A program made the position numbers and the translations under genes. This document shows, piece by piece, positions 8,705 through 21,235 of a DNA stretch of 64,000 nt; within the stretch, counting starts at the first letter, position 1, and each line of letters starts with the position of its first letter. Where the stretch lies: NCBI RefSeq assembly GCF_034058155.1, contig NZ_CP139148.1, positions 4,278,001 through 4,342,000 of the forward strand, written 5' to 3'. This stretch comes from Flavobacterium sp. KACC 22761. GTDB taxonomy: Bacteria > Bacteroidota > Bacteroidia > Flavobacteriales > Flavobacteriaceae. The notes below the pieces were generated by a model. It saw nothing but the letters and a program-made list of their open reading frames with translations. It had not been told where the DNA came from and did no database searches.

Positions 8705-11284
8705 CTATTTTTCATTTGCCAACTCATTTACAGCATTTGCAAGAAAAACGTACCAGGCACCGCCATCGATAATACATTCATTTTCACCCCAAAAAAACGG
8801 CCAGTCATCTTTATTTTCTAAATAATCAGGTTTAAGAAAAATAAGTCCGGGAACTACTCCGCCGGCAATCGTAGTAAAATCGGCACGGTTGTTTCCGTAA
8901 GCTACTTTTTTGGATTTGTTTCCAACAGCGTTTACAAAAGATAAATTAGAATAAGGATGACATCCAAAAATATAGTTCAATCCTTGATAAACAGCTTCTT
9001 TATCTATAACATCAGGATAGAATTTATGAATGTAATAGTTTGTGCTTGCCCAATTAATAACCTGAGAAGTGCCACCCCAGCCTCTCTTAACCAGCGGAAC
9101 TCCATAAGGATTATCAGCATTCTCTTTATTTGTTTTTTCTTTATACTTGATAACATAGCTTCGTAATTTTACCTTGTAGTTATCATCCATAGCAGGCACA
9201 GCCAAGAGCGCAGAATTAATATTGAATTCTAAATTTTCATCCAATAATTTCCAAATTCTATCTAGAAACCCTTTTTTATAATTCTGGTCTTTTGTGCTTA
9301 AATAAAGCTGTAATATTGCGATCATGTCGCTTCCTTTGCCCCATCTTGCTATTGGACTATTATCTGGTTTTGCCTTTTTTTCTATTTCAGTTGCTTCGTT
9401 TGTCAATTTCAGTGCAAGAGATAAACATTTAGCCGAAAGTTCATCATTGTAGCCTTTTAAAGCTCTGCTTGCCGAAGCTAATGCACCCGCTGTTCTGTAA
9501 TCCAAAAACGAAGAGCGATTGGTAAATGCCCATCTATCATCCATCGTACCACTCGAAACTCCATTAGATTCATACGGTTTAAGAGAAGCATTATAAGGCA
9601 AATTATCCGTTTCTGTAGAAGCGTCTCCCAAATGATGATACTGATGCAAATTAGGTACAACAATTCCTCTTACCGGATGGCCAATATTTTCAACCTGTGC
9701 TACAAGATTTAAAACACCGTGCTCAATTTGTTGTAATAAATCGGGTTGGCCATCTGGACGGTGAATGTCTACAAACTGCGTTTTTTGGTCAATATAAGTT
9801 TCATCTCTTTTTACTTTAAATTCTTCCCAAGATTCTACAAAACTGTTGATTACGCTGACATGAGAAAAAGTTTGTATATCAAAATCCCCAGCGTCAAACC
9901 AGCCTCCAACAGACATTCCCGGAATACGTTCTAAAGGTTTATATTTTGTTTCTGTAGTAGGACCTTGTTTATAGCCGTCAAAATGCTCGTGATTTAATGG
10001 TGCCTGAAGACAATCATCTAAAAATGGTTTTCCGTGCCAAACTCTGTAAGCCTCATTCACTTCCATATGATCCATTTGCACCGGAAACCAGACATCCATT
10101 GTAGGATGCCATACATTTGAATAAACATTGTCCTCTATTTGAAAAGTGTTTGTTTTTTGATTGCCATATTGAATGTAATAAAGTCCTTTTTCCTTAATAG
10201 AACTAAAATCAAACTGAGCATAAGTATATCGTAAATAATTTCCCCAAACTTTGACATCGCCTTTCAGTTTTTCTACAAATTTTCCATCATCATTAAGTTT
10301 ATAGATTGATGCTGTAGCTAATGCTTTATCATTTTGATCAAGTTCAATTACCGCCACTTTATTTTGTCCAGGCATGTATCCAACTTGCGAAAATCCAATT
10401 ACGGGTTCTCTTGTCCAGTTAGGAATTGCGTTAGGTTCTACATACCATGTCAGCACTTTTCCTGTTTTATTTGAAGGAAGCATGCTTCGCGCAATAAACC
10501 AGCCATTTTGGCCAAGATTTCTTCCATCAAAAAGCATTACATCTTGATCTTTCGACTGGATTTTTACGGTGCGCTCTAGATTTTCGGGCGCAAAGATGAA
10601 ATTCTTCCCTGAATCTAAAGGAAGAGTGGATATAAATTCCTTTTTTCCGCGATCGTCAAATGTAGTATGTCCGGCAAACTGTGGTATTTTTTGAGATAAA
10701 GGCTTTATTTCAGTATTTCCAGAAGGATATCGCGGAAACGTTCCTGCCTTTCCATCAACAACATAATTACTTTCGAAATAAGATGTTGGCAAAAATTCCA
10801 TATTAAATCCTGCTCTTCCTTCCAATTGCTTCGGAACTGGCTTATCTAGAAAAACATTGATCAAGAATCCGTTTCCTTTTGATGTTACTATTATTTTGGA
10901 ATCAAAATCAAATTCTTCATATCGAAGTGTAACTTCAATGGTATTGTTTACTTTATCTACTTTTCGGCTTGTCATTTTCGGAATTAAATCCCATTGTTCT
11001 GGCGTGTTTTGAAGTCTGATAGCTCCACCAGTTACGGTTCTTACACCATGATGAATAAACTCTATACCGGCCGTTTTTTCGTCAAAGAACATTCCGTTAT
11101 ATTCATTACTAAAAACCAAAACATTTAATCCTCTGGTTTCAAAATATTCCTTTTCGTTTATTTTCAATTTTTGGGAAAATGAAATAGTTGACCAACTAAA
11201 CAAACAAAGAAATAGGAATACTTCTTTCCATTTTTTATTCTGAAAGTTCAAAAGAACTGTTGAAATGCTATTAAGTTTAGACAT
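8705..11284 (-). CDS. Glycoside hydrolase family 9 protein (operon copy)
   Basis: 859 residues. The N-terminal leader is longer than usual, with the hydrophobic export segment at about residues 20-36 ending ISFSQ. The layout matches the plus-strand GH9: large N-terminal beta region, Ig-like domain (from FSQVGYMP), then the catalytic domain with GGWFDAGD, where D464 and D467 are the DAGD aspartates. The C-terminal acid lies in a canonical GENECIIDGG context (E836). It is clearly a paralogue of 4845-7298 but well diverged. It belongs to the seven-gene operon, 86 bp after CE1. Beta-1,4-glycanase activity is expected from the family. The substrate is inferred only from the xylan-type neighbours. 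Confidence 0.87.
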   Translation of the reverse strand: MSKLNSISTVLLNFQNKKWKEVFLFLCLFSWSTISFSQKLKINEKEYFETRGLNVLVFSNEYNGMFFDEKTAGIEFIHHGVRTVTGGAIRLQNTPEQWDLIPKMTSRKVDKVNNTIEVTLRYEEFDFDSKIIVTSKGNGFLINVFLDKPVPKQLEGRAGFNMEFLPTSYFESNYVVDGKAGTFPRYPSGNTEIKPLSQKIPQFAGHTTFDDRGKKEFISTLPLDSGKNFIFAPENLERTVKIQSKDQDVMLFDGRNLGQNGWFIARSMLPSNKTGKVLTWYVEPNAIPNWTREPVIGFSQVGYMPGQNKVAVIELDQNDKALATASIYKLNDDGKFVEKLKGDVKVWGNYLRYTYAQFDFSSIKEKGLYYIQYGNQKTNTFQIEDNVYSNVWHPTMDVWFPVQMDHMEVNEAYRVWHGKPFLDDCLQAPLNHEHFDGYKQGPTTETKYKPLERIPGMSVGGWFDAGDFDIQTFSHVSVINSFVESWEEFKVKRDETYIDQKTQFVDIHRPDGQPDLLQQIEHGVLNLVAQVENIGHPVRGIVVPNLHQYHHLGDASTETDNLPYNASLKPYESNGVSSGTMDDRWAFTNRSSFLDYRTAGALASASRALKGYNDELSAKCLSLALKLTNEATEIEKKAKPDNSPIARWGKGSDMIAILQLYLSTKDQNYKKGFLDRIWKLLDENLEFNINSALLAVPAMDDNYKVKLRSYVIKYKEKTNKENADNPYGVPLVKRGWGGTSQVINWASTNYYIHKFYPDVIDKEAVYQGLNYIFGCHPYSNLSFVNAVGNKSKKVAYGNNRADFTTIAGGVVPGLIFLKPDYLENKDDWPFFWGENECIIDGGAWYVFLANAVNELANEK

Positions 11285-11370
11285 AATTTAGATTTTATTC
11301 TATTAACCCAAACAATTACTTTGTCGTAAAATATTCAGATCAATGGATTGAATTAGTACTGTTGAAAAAT

Positions 11371-13816
<2,446 letters not shown>

Positions 13817-13827
13817 TTTTATCTTTA

Positions 13828-15387
13828 TTAATAATTAATTCGAAACCAGTCAAAATCTACATATCCACCGATATTTTTTGTCGCATAATTGAACAGCCCA
13901 AAACGATACCCCATAAAGTGAGGAAGTGTATATTTCATTTTTAAAGTTTCACCAATAGGATTCCAAACTTTTCCATCTAAGCTATAGAAGAAGTCTGCTT
14001 CATCTTTTTTATTGGTAAAATCGCATTCAATCTTTAAATAAACCTGATTTTGGCTGAGTGGAATTTGCTTTACTTCAACAGCTTTATCTGAAATAGTATT
14101 TTTCATTACAATGAATTTTTGTCCGTTTTCAGCTTTTATTCCAACCAATCCGTACTCTTTTTGCAAAGCGCTCAAGCCGGCGAAATCTCCTTCTTTCATT
14201 TTAGAAATATCCAATAAAACAGAAGCTTTGCTCGTTGGTCCAATAGTTCGCTGCGTTAAGGTATTTCTTGCGGAAAGAAAATCATAGTCAATTCTTCCTG
14301 TTTTAAGGCGTAGAAATCCTTTTCTTTCTTTCAAAGTCCAAAGTGAATTATCCGGATTATGATTCCATTGCCAAACTAAGGGTAATGTTTCTTGTCCTTT
14401 TGTTCGATTGAATTCATCAGAAGCGACCAAATTCGGAATTAAGCCTTTACTTGCAGGCAAGTCTAAAGTTTCTGGAACTTTATTGTTTTCTCCCAAAATT
14501 GGCCAGTCGTTTTCCCACTTTACGGGAACTAAATATGGAATTCTGCCAACGGCGCCAAAATCGCGAAAAAGATAGGAAAACCAGCGTCCATCGGGAGTAT
14601 CGATAAGTCCGCCTTGTGCAACACCTAAATCCTGCAGACCAACTTTTCCTTCCCAAGGACCAGTAATATGATCCGCTTTATGAATAACCACTGTTCGCAT
14701 TCCGTCTTTTGGCCAGCAGATATTAAACAAATAATATTTGCCCTTAATTTTGAATAATTGTGAGCCTTCAGCGCCAAGCATAATGTTATTTCCAGCAGGC
14801 AGACTAGCGTTTTCTATAATAATTTTTTCAGGAACGCCTTTTTTGATTCCAGTCAAATCATCATTCAATTCTACTAATTTGATTTGGCTCGAGCCATAAA
14901 CTAAATAAGCCTTTCCATCATCATCAAAAAACAAGGAATGATCATGATAAGCTGGTTTAAAAGAAACCCTTTGCCAATTTCCTTTTTCGATATCTTTTGT
15001 TTTAAAAATATACGTCTCACCAGTTGTTTGCGCAAAAGTTGTAACATAATAATTCCCGTTGTGAAAACGCAAACTACTTGCCCACGAACCTCTGCCGTAC
15101 GTACTTTTCTCATCGGTTAAATTTAATTCAGGCATATCTGCCAAAGTATCATAGGCATAATTAATTAGTGTCCAATTAACCAAATCAGTAGATTTCATAA
15201 TGGGCAAACCCGGACTCATGTGCATGGTAGTACTGCTCATGTAATAATTTTTATCCACTCTGATAATAGAAAGATCGGGCACATCAGAAAAAATTATCGG
15301 ATTTTGAGCTTTTTTTCCTTGTGCTGAAGCAGCCATCTGAACAATCAAAATGAAGAAGGTAAAAATCAAGCTAATTCTCTTTTTCAT
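13828..15387 (-). CDS. GH43 family beta-xylosidase / arabinofuranosidase with C-terminal beta-sandwich
   Basis: 519 residues with a signal peptide (1-23, ending SAQ). The five-bladed GH43 propeller occupies about 28-320. The base Asp38 is in FSDVPDLSII, and MLGAEGSQLF is the region around the expected acid Glu. The C-terminal 190 residues form a concanavalin-like sandwich (LASDEFNRT to YVDFDWFRI), typical of larger GH43 xylosidases and arabinofuranosidases. It would cleave xylose or arabinose from xylo-oligosaccharides. Neighbours are GH43 upstream (23 bp) and GH8 downstream (11 bp). Which sugar it removes cannot be decided here. Confidence 0.9.
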   Translation of the reverse strand: MKKRISLIFTFFILIVQMAASAQGKKAQNPIIFSDVPDLSIIRVDKNYYMSSTTMHMSPGLPIMKSTDLVNWTLINYAYDTLADMPELNLTDEKSTYGRGSWASSLRFHNGNYYVTTFAQTTGETYIFKTKDIEKGNWQRVSFKPAYHDHSLFFDDDGKAYLVYGSSQIKLVELNDDLTGIKKGVPEKIIIENASLPAGNNIMLGAEGSQLFKIKGKYYLFNICWPKDGMRTVVIHKADHITGPWEGKVGLQDLGVAQGGLIDTPDGRWFSYLFRDFGAVGRIPYLVPVKWENDWPILGENNKVPETLDLPASKGLIPNLVASDEFNRTKGQETLPLVWQWNHNPDNSLWTLKERKGFLRLKTGRIDYDFLSARNTLTQRTIGPTSKASVLLDISKMKEGDFAGLSALQKEYGLVGIKAENGQKFIVMKNTISDKAVEVKQIPLSQNQVYLKIECDFTNKKDEADFFYSLDGKVWNPIGETLKMKYTLPHFMGYRFGLFNYATKNIGGYVDFDWFRINY

Positions 15388-15410
15388 AACATAAAAAATT
15401 AAAATCCTTT

Positions 15411-16373
15411 TTACTTGATCGTGCTCACACCTTCAGTTGTTTGTATTATTTTCTGAATTGTTCCATCTTTATTATAGTGCATATAATCTACGCAAATTGA
15501 ACGTCTGTAGCTTCCACCTGTTGGCAGACTTCCGTTATGATAGAAAAAATAAGATTTGCCTTTAAAGTCAATAATACCCGGATGCGTCGTAAAACTATTT
15601 TGTACATTTTCCTGAATAATACCTTGATAATTCCATGGTCCTGTAATGCTTTTAGCTGTGCAGTATTCTATCATTTCTGGTTTGGTTCCTGCACTGGCAT
15701 ATACTAAATAGTAAAGTCCTTTTCTTTTATACACCCAAGGTCCTTCGATATAATTTTTAGGTTTGAAAGTAGTGATCTCCCCATCCAATTCTGTCATGTT
15801 CTTTTTAAGTTTGACCCATTTACAGCTTCCATTTCCCCAAAACATATAGGCTTGGCCATCATCATCAACAAATACTGTTGGGTCAATATCGTCCCAAGCG
15901 TATTTCATGTCTGTTGTCATTTCATTTATAATTAGCGCTTTGCCAATTGCATCTTTAAAAGGGCCAACAGGACTGTCAGAAACCGCTACGCCAATTGCGG
16001 CGCCACCGCCACTTCTATCATCTTTTTTATGGAATGTAGAAACAAACCAATAGAATTTTCCATCTCTTTCAATACATTGAGTGGCGTAAGCATCGCCAGT
16101 AGCCCACGAAAATGTGCTAGGTGAAAGCAATGCTCCATGATCTTTCCAGTCTTTCATGTTGGTTGTAGAAAACACATGCCAATCTGCCATTTTATAGTTT
16201 GTATCCTGCTCCGTTGCTACATCATGGCCTGTATATAAGTACAATGTGCCTTTATGTACAATTGGAGCTGGATCAGCGGTAAAAATATCTTTGATAATAG
16301 GGTTTTGAGCTTTCAATTTAATTACTGACAAACAGCACATTAGTATAAATGCTATTTTAATTTGGTTTTTCAT
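15411..16373 (-). CDS. GH43 family glycosidase, single-domain
   Basis: 320 residues with a signal peptide (1-23, ending LKAQ). It is a single GH43 propeller with all three expected acidic residues: base Asp34 in TADPAP, pKa-tuning Asp164 in DDIDPTVF, and acid Glu210 in YIEGPW. Small members of this kind are beta-xylosidases or arabinoxylan arabinofuranohydrolases. It differs from the GH43 at 13828 by lacking the C-terminal sandwich, so the two probably act on different linkages. It lies 42 bp after GH97 and 23 bp before the next gene. Confidence 0.9.
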   Translation of the reverse strand: MKNQIKIAFILMCCLSVIKLKAQNPIIKDIFTADPAPIVHKGTLYLYTGHDVATEQDTNYKMADWHVFSTTNMKDWKDHGALLSPSTFSWATGDAYATQCIERDGKFYWFVSTFHKKDDRSGGGAAIGVAVSDSPVGPFKDAIGKALIINEMTTDMKYAWDDIDPTVFVDDDGQAYMFWGNGSCKWVKLKKNMTELDGEITTFKPKNYIEGPWVYKRKGLYYLVYASAGTKPEMIEYCTAKSITGPWNYQGIIQENVQNSFTTHPGIIDFKGKSYFFYHNGSLPTGGSYRRSICVDYMHYNKDGTIQKIIQTTEGVSTIK

Positions 16374-16415
16374 TATTGTGGTTTTTGGGTTAATAGTTAT
16401 TCTTTTGTAATTATT

Positions 16416-18353
16416 TTACTTTTCAATCGGAATTAATGAAATCACGAAGCCTCCTCTTCGAAGCAATTTCACTTCAATAGTTTTATCTTTATTTACTTCC
16501 AGAACTTGAGAAGAAAAGGCTTTATCGTGTTTGCCATCTGCAATAACAACGGCACGATAATTAATTCCATTTTCTAAAAAATCTAATTTGATTTGTTTTG
16601 TAAGCTCTTCACGTTCTGAGGCACTAATTCCTCCAATGTACCAAGAGCCTCCTTTTCTGCGCGCTATTATCACATCTTTGCCTGGATAACCATCTATAAG
16701 TTTGGTTGTGTCCCACGTTGTTGGAACTTCTTTTAAGAAGTTTTTCGCCTCGTCAGGTAATTGGTTATATCCCTCAGGCCTGTCTGCTACATGTTGGAAA
16801 GGAGACTCAAAAAGTACAGAAAGTGCCAATTCATGTCCATAAGAAGTATGATGCGGAAATTGAGAATTGGTAAAAGTCACAGGAGTATAATCCATTGCTC
16901 CTACTACATTTCTTGTAAAAGGCAAAATCGTGTTATGTTCTGGAGCTGTGGTCGAAAATTCAGGTCCGTTATTGTACCATTCCGCTCCGCGCACAGCTTC
17001 ATAAGTCATTAAATTTGGATACGTTCTTGACCAGCCTCGCGGTACAATACAGCCATGAAAATATACCATGATTTCAAATTGAGCGGCATCTTCTAAAATA
17101 TCCAGATAATAGTTGATCATATCCTGCTTTTCGCTTTCGAAAAAATCAACTTTAACTCCAGCAACGCCCAATTTTTTAAGTTTTGTAAATTCTTCCACTC
17201 TATTTTTATGCGTCAGCATTCGATCTTTTGGCGTTGAAGACACCCATGTATGATCTCCTCCTGAATTATACCACATCAAAGGTTTAATACCTTTTGAGTG
17301 GATGTATTTTAAAGCATCTTCTAGATTTCCGCCATTTGTCATCGCATCCCATTCCCAATCTAAAAGCGTATAAGGCCAGTTCATTTCTACAGCTAAATCT
17401 GCAAAATCACATACAATTTTATAATCTTTAGTTCCGTGATTACTTGACCAATAATTCCATGAAACTTTTCCGGGTTTTATCCAGTTCGTCGTTTTAAAAG
17501 TAGTTGGCCTTGAAACATCATCTACTAAAGTACTTTCAACAATATCATCTAAGCTTCCAATACTAATTACTCGCCAAGGTGATTTCCACGGAAGTGAAAT
17601 TTTTGGTTTTGATTCTCCAGTTCCTCTGGCATCCTGTTGATTAGGAAATGTAAGTTTATAAGTATTGATGTCTTTGGTATTACTTAATTTCGTTCCGCAA
17701 TAACTACGATCTAAATCAGCTTCATGTAGGAGAAACCAAGACGATTTATCTGAAGAATTAAACAATGCTGGATAACACCATTCTTGTTGAAGTATTTCAT
17801 CATCACTGGATGAAGCATATAATCCTTCATTTGCCGGATTCCATTTTTCCAGCCATCGTTTATTTTCTTTCGGTATTTGATAAGCTGTAAATTCATCATT
17901 TATTATGTAAGAACCTTGTTTTTCAGGAAATTCATATCGAAACGTAATGCCATCATTATATGCTCTAATAATAAGATTTAATTTGGCTTTGCTTGGATTT
18001 TCAAAAGAAACTGTTATTTCGTTGGCCAAATTTTCGCGAACTGACTTTTTGCCAAATGGAAGCTCATAATGCTCTTTAATTAGTTTTGGTTTTGTTGCTT
18101 TTAAAAAACGAAGTTCTTTTGAAAAATCGTGATCGCTTCTGGAAAGACCTAAATTTATCCTTGGAATTATTTCTGTCATCTGGTCAGCTGTTTTATAAGA
18201 TACTTTTAAATACCATTCACCTTTTATAGTTGAATCTACAGCATACAAAGCCGTTTTGATTTTTCCATTTGGTGATTGCAGAATGATATTTTGTGACCAG
18301 ATCTGGGACAGATTAAACAAGGCAAAAAACAGTATGATAATTTTTAATTTCAT
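16416..18353 (-). CDS. GH97 family alpha-glycosidase, retaining (alpha-galactosidase-like) subgroup
   Basis: 645 residues with a signal peptide (1-20). It has the GH97 N-terminal beta-sandwich (about 25-280), a TIM barrel (about 290-560) and a C-terminal beta domain. Within the barrel, Asp403 in GVKVDFFES occupies the place of the nucleophile of retaining GH97 alpha-galactosidases (Asp415 in BtGH97b by recall). Inverting SusB-type enzymes have a Gly there. Glu452 in MTYEAVRG fits the acid/base. It is therefore more likely an alpha-galactosidase than an alpha-glucosidase. First gene of the operon. The 280-nt leader upstream contains a terminator-like hairpin and a palindromic operator. A role in stripping galactose caps from complex xylan is inferred from neighbours. 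Confidence 0.88.
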   Translation of the reverse strand: MKLKIIILFFALFNLSQIWSQNIILQSPNGKIKTALYAVDSTIKGEWYLKVSYKTADQMTEIIPRINLGLSRSDHDFSKELRFLKATKPKLIKEHYELPFGKKSVRENLANEITVSFENPSKAKLNLIIRAYNDGITFRYEFPEKQGSYIINDEFTAYQIPKENKRWLEKWNPANEGLYASSSDDEILQQEWCYPALFNSSDKSSWFLLHEADLDRSYCGTKLSNTKDINTYKLTFPNQQDARGTGESKPKISLPWKSPWRVISIGSLDDIVESTLVDDVSRPTTFKTTNWIKPGKVSWNYWSSNHGTKDYKIVCDFADLAVEMNWPYTLLDWEWDAMTNGGNLEDALKYIHSKGIKPLMWYNSGGDHTWVSSTPKDRMLTHKNRVEEFTKLKKLGVAGVKVDFFESEKQDMINYYLDILEDAAQFEIMVYFHGCIVPRGWSRTYPNLMTYEAVRGAEWYNNGPEFSTTAPEHNTILPFTRNVVGAMDYTPVTFTNSQFPHHTSYGHELALSVLFESPFQHVADRPEGYNQLPDEAKNFLKEVPTTWDTTKLIDGYPGKDVIIARRKGGSWYIGGISASEREELTKQIKLDFLENGINYRAVVIADGKHDKAFSSQVLEVNKDKTIEVKLLRRGGFVISLIPIEK

Positions 18354-18409
18354 GATTTTGGATAATTCGATTAGCTCTATTATAAATAGGATAATTAAGA
18401 AGCAATGAA

Positions 18410-18438
18410 AAAGCCGAAAGGATTAAGCTTCCGGCTTT
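18410..18438 (-). terminator. Terminator-like hairpin in the GH97 operon leader (possible attenuator)
   Basis: AAAGCCG (18410-18416) pairs with CGGCTTT (18432-18438), and a second short helix lies inside. On the minus strand the stem runs directly into TTTTT. It lies after the promoter at 18640 and before the GH97 start at 18353, so it would act on the operon's own transcript. Confidence 0.6.
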
Positions 18439-18639
18439 ACGATTTAAAAACTAAGGCACTTAGTTATAAACAGATTCTGTAAAATAACACTTATAACCCA
18501 CCATAAACTTTTAAACCAATTTTTATCTTTCGACATTTAATTATCTCATAATGAAACAATTAATCACATTCTGGACTTTATTTACTTATTCACTAACGGT
18601 ATCAAAATTTAATCAAATCATGAATAAGTGTATTTATTA

Positions 18640-18678
18640 CAAATATAAAAAAATAAATCAAAACACAACCGGTTGTGT
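18640..18678 (-). promoter_or_regulatory. Promoter with 16-bp palindromic operator, GH97-GH43-GH43-GH8-CE1-GH9-CE1 operon
   Basis: The minus strand has -7 box TATATTTG (18647-18640). A TTG at the -33 position (18668-18666) is separated from it by 18 bp. That TTG lies inside the perfect palindrome ACACAACCGGTTGTGT (18663-18678). An operator covering the -33 box fits a LacI/GalR-type repressor. The same layout with the same spacing precedes the GH43 operon at 53061. Estimated 5' leader about 280 nt. Confidence 0.75.
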
Positions 18679-18870
18679 GATAAATTTTATCAATTTTTGA
18701 CAAAAAAAGCATTAAAATAAAATTATATATGTCTTTTTTTAGCCAATAAATTAAAATTTTCGTAATTCAAATGCGTTCTGAATTAAAATATTTGCAGATT
18801 TAGAACTGTTATCCAATATTCTTTATACAAGTCGTAAAAAATAAAAAGTGACAATTTCAGTAATAACCTA

Positions 18871-21015
18871 TTAATCAATAGTCTTCGCGTAATACTGCTT
18901 TAGATAATTGTTATTAATTTTGCTTACAGCTACAGTTACATCTACTTCAGGTTTCTTGCACGCTTTGTTTACACATACATATATGTAAGTTTCATTTTCA
19001 ACAAAGCGATTTTCTAATAAAGGAAGCCTGCTCTCTTTTGTTGATCCAGCAATTAAAATATTAGGCAAATAGTAACTTTGAAGTTGATTTGTTTTGGACA
19101 TGGCATCTTTGCCTGAAATAGCTATTTCAAAATAATTATCTGTATAATTCAGCATTAAATCCAGCCAATTATAGTGTTCCATAGGAGATTCCAAAGCATT
19201 GACTTTTACATTATTCAAGATTCGCTGTGCAGTTTCTGAATACGTATCATCAGAATAATAATGTCCTAATAAAAATAAATTATGCGCCAGAATTGAGTTG
19301 GAACTCGGAATAACATTATCTACGACTTCCATTTTTCTTGTAATTAAACCTGTCGAAGCATCAGATGCAAAATAAAAAAGGTTTGATTTTTTATCCTGAA
19401 AATGTTTAAGACTGTAATCAGTTAATTGTTTTGATTTGGTTAGCCATTTCTCGTCAAGAGTAATTTGATATAACGCAATAAATGCATCTACAACACTGGC
19501 ATAATCTTCTGCAAAACCAGAAATACTGCTTTTGCCATCTTTATAACTATGATTCAAACTTCCATCTTTTTGCAATTGGTTATCCCAAATAAAATTGGCA
19601 TTTTTTAAAGCAACCTCTTTATAATGCGGATTCTTAAATGCTCTATAAGCAGATACATAACCTTTTATCATTAAAGCATTCCATGAAGTCAATGTTTTAT
19701 TGTCGACATGCGGACGAGGTCTTTTATTTCTTGCTGCTAAAAGTATTTGCTTCCAGTTTTTAATTTTTGAATCCAATTGAGCTGAAGTCAATTTGTTTTG
19801 AACAGCAAACTCTTTATCTGACTGATTTTTAAGCAAGACGTATTTCTGGTTTTCCCATAAACCATGTTCATTAATATTGTAATAGTTCTGGAAAAGCTGA
19901 TAATCTGATTTTAATACTGATTGCAATTCTTTTTTATCCCAAACATAATATGCGCCTTCCTCTAATTTTTTTTCTTTGTTTTTGCTGTCAGCATCTATAG
20001 ACGAATAAAAAGCTCCGTTCGAGGCCATAAGTTCTTTTTCTACAAAATTCAGAGTCTCAGAGACTGTTTTTTTATAAAGTTCATTTTTCGAAACCAAATA
20101 GGCATCGGAATATAAACTTACTAACTGCGCATTATCGTACAGCATTTTTTCAAAATGAGGAATATGCCATTTTACATCTACTGAATACCTAGAAAATCCA
20201 CCGCCAATAGCATCATAGATTCCGCCATCGGCCATTTTTGTCATGGTATTGAAAACAAAATTTTGAATCGATTTATCATTATTCTGAACACTATAACGAA
20301 GCAAAAACTGCAAAGAAGCTGCCATTGGAAATTTGGTTTGACCAACTAAACCTCCATCTTTATAATCAAAATGTTCTTTCCATGATTTTAAAGCAGTCGA
20401 AATCTCCGTTTTATTAAAATTAGCATCTTTAGTATTTACAGCAATTAATTGTGATTCTTGAATTCCTTTTACTAATTTGTCTGCATATTCGCTTGCTTTG
20501 TTTGGATCTTTCTTATATAAATTAGAAATTTCGGTTAGAGCTTTTGTCCATTGCTCTTTTGTAAAATAAGTACCACCAAAAATAGGTCGGCCATCTGGAA
20601 GCGCAATGCAATTTAACGGCCACCCGCCTTCGCCGGTCATCAATTGTACGGCATTCATATAAATCTGGTCGATGTCTGGACGTTCTTCCCGATCTACTTT
20701 TATGCTGATGAAATTGTCATTCATTAATTTGGCAACAGAATCGTTTTCAAAACTTTCTTTTTCCATAACGTGACACCAGTGACAGGAAGAATATCCTACC
20801 GAAATAATGATAAGTTTATTTTCTGCTTTTGCCTGATCTAAAGTTTCCTTATTCCAGGCTTTCCAATTTACTGGATTATGCGCATGTTGCAAAAGATACG
20901 GACTTGTCTCATTGATCAAATCATTCGTATATTTATGATATTCTTTTTGATTCTGTTTTTTATCGCAACTTAAAAAAACGCAGAAAACAAAAAATAAAAG
21001 GTATTGAATACGCAT
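18871..21015 (-). CDS. DUF255 thioredoxin-domain lipoprotein (YyaL/SPATA20-like)
   Basis: 714 residues. The N-terminus is a lipoprotein signal with Cys17 in VFLSCDKK. A thioredoxin-fold DUF255 domain follows (about 30-190), with the hallmark [17 protein letters not shown] and a CHWC redox pair (Cys78, Cys81), then [10 protein letters not shown]. The rest is an (alpha/alpha)6-barrel-like region seen in YyaL and human SPATA20, related to cellobiose-epimerase and glycosidase folds. The family's function is unclear. Many members are cytoplasmic, so a lipid-anchored copy is notable. It is transcribed away from the operator at 18640, in the same direction as the operon but ending 190 bp before it. 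It may be an unrelated housekeeping gene. Confidence 0.9.
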   Translation of the reverse strand: MRIQYLLFFVFCVFLSCDKKQNQKEYHKYTNDLINETSPYLLQHAHNPVNWKAWNKETLDQAKAENKLIIISVGYSSCHWCHVMEKESFENDSVAKLMNDNFISIKVDREERPDIDQIYMNAVQLMTGEGGWPLNCIALPDGRPIFGGTYFTKEQWTKALTEISNLYKKDPNKASEYADKLVKGIQESQLIAVNTKDANFNKTEISTALKSWKEHFDYKDGGLVGQTKFPMAASLQFLLRYSVQNNDKSIQNFVFNTMTKMADGGIYDAIGGGFSRYSVDVKWHIPHFEKMLYDNAQLVSLYSDAYLVSKNELYKKTVSETLNFVEKELMASNGAFYSSIDADSKNKEKKLEEGAYYVWDKKELQSVLKSDYQLFQNYYNINEHGLWENQKYVLLKNQSDKEFAVQNKLTSAQLDSKIKNWKQILLAARNKRPRPHVDNKTLTSWNALMIKGYVSAYRAFKNPHYKEVALKNANFIWDNQLQKDGSLNHSYKDGKSSISGFAEDYASVVDAFIALYQITLDEKWLTKSKQLTDYSLKHFQDKKSNLFYFASDASTGLITRKMEVVDNVIPSSNSILAHNLFLLGHYYSDDTYSETAQRILNNVKVNALESPMEHYNWLDLMLNYTDNYFEIAISGKDAMSKTNQLQSYYLPNILIAGSTKESRLPLLENRFVENETYIYVCVNKACKKPEVDVTVAVSKINNNYLKQYYAKTID

Positions 21016-21235
21016 ATAAATAAAATGTAAAAGTGTGAATAATGACTTGGGTTGCAGAAGTTTTTAGAAACTTATGAAGCTAAAATAGCAATTTATATTT
21101 AAAAGATTTATGGAAACGAAAGAATGCTTCAAATGTTCTATTAAAGGCTTCAAAAGTGACAATCTTATTTCAACTTTCAAGCTATTTTTACAAGTAGCAT
21201 TTTATTCAAATTATTAAAGAAGGAAATTTTTGCAA

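Larger units (their letters stand above)
18354..18870. other. Long leader and promoter region of the GH97 operon
   Basis: No gene. It contains a terminator-like hairpin (18410-18438), a small perfect hairpin (AACTAAG at 18449-18455 and CTTAGTT at 18459-18465) and the promoter/operator at 18640-18678. From 18679 to 18870 it is AT-rich and I see nothing further. Confidence 0.6.
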
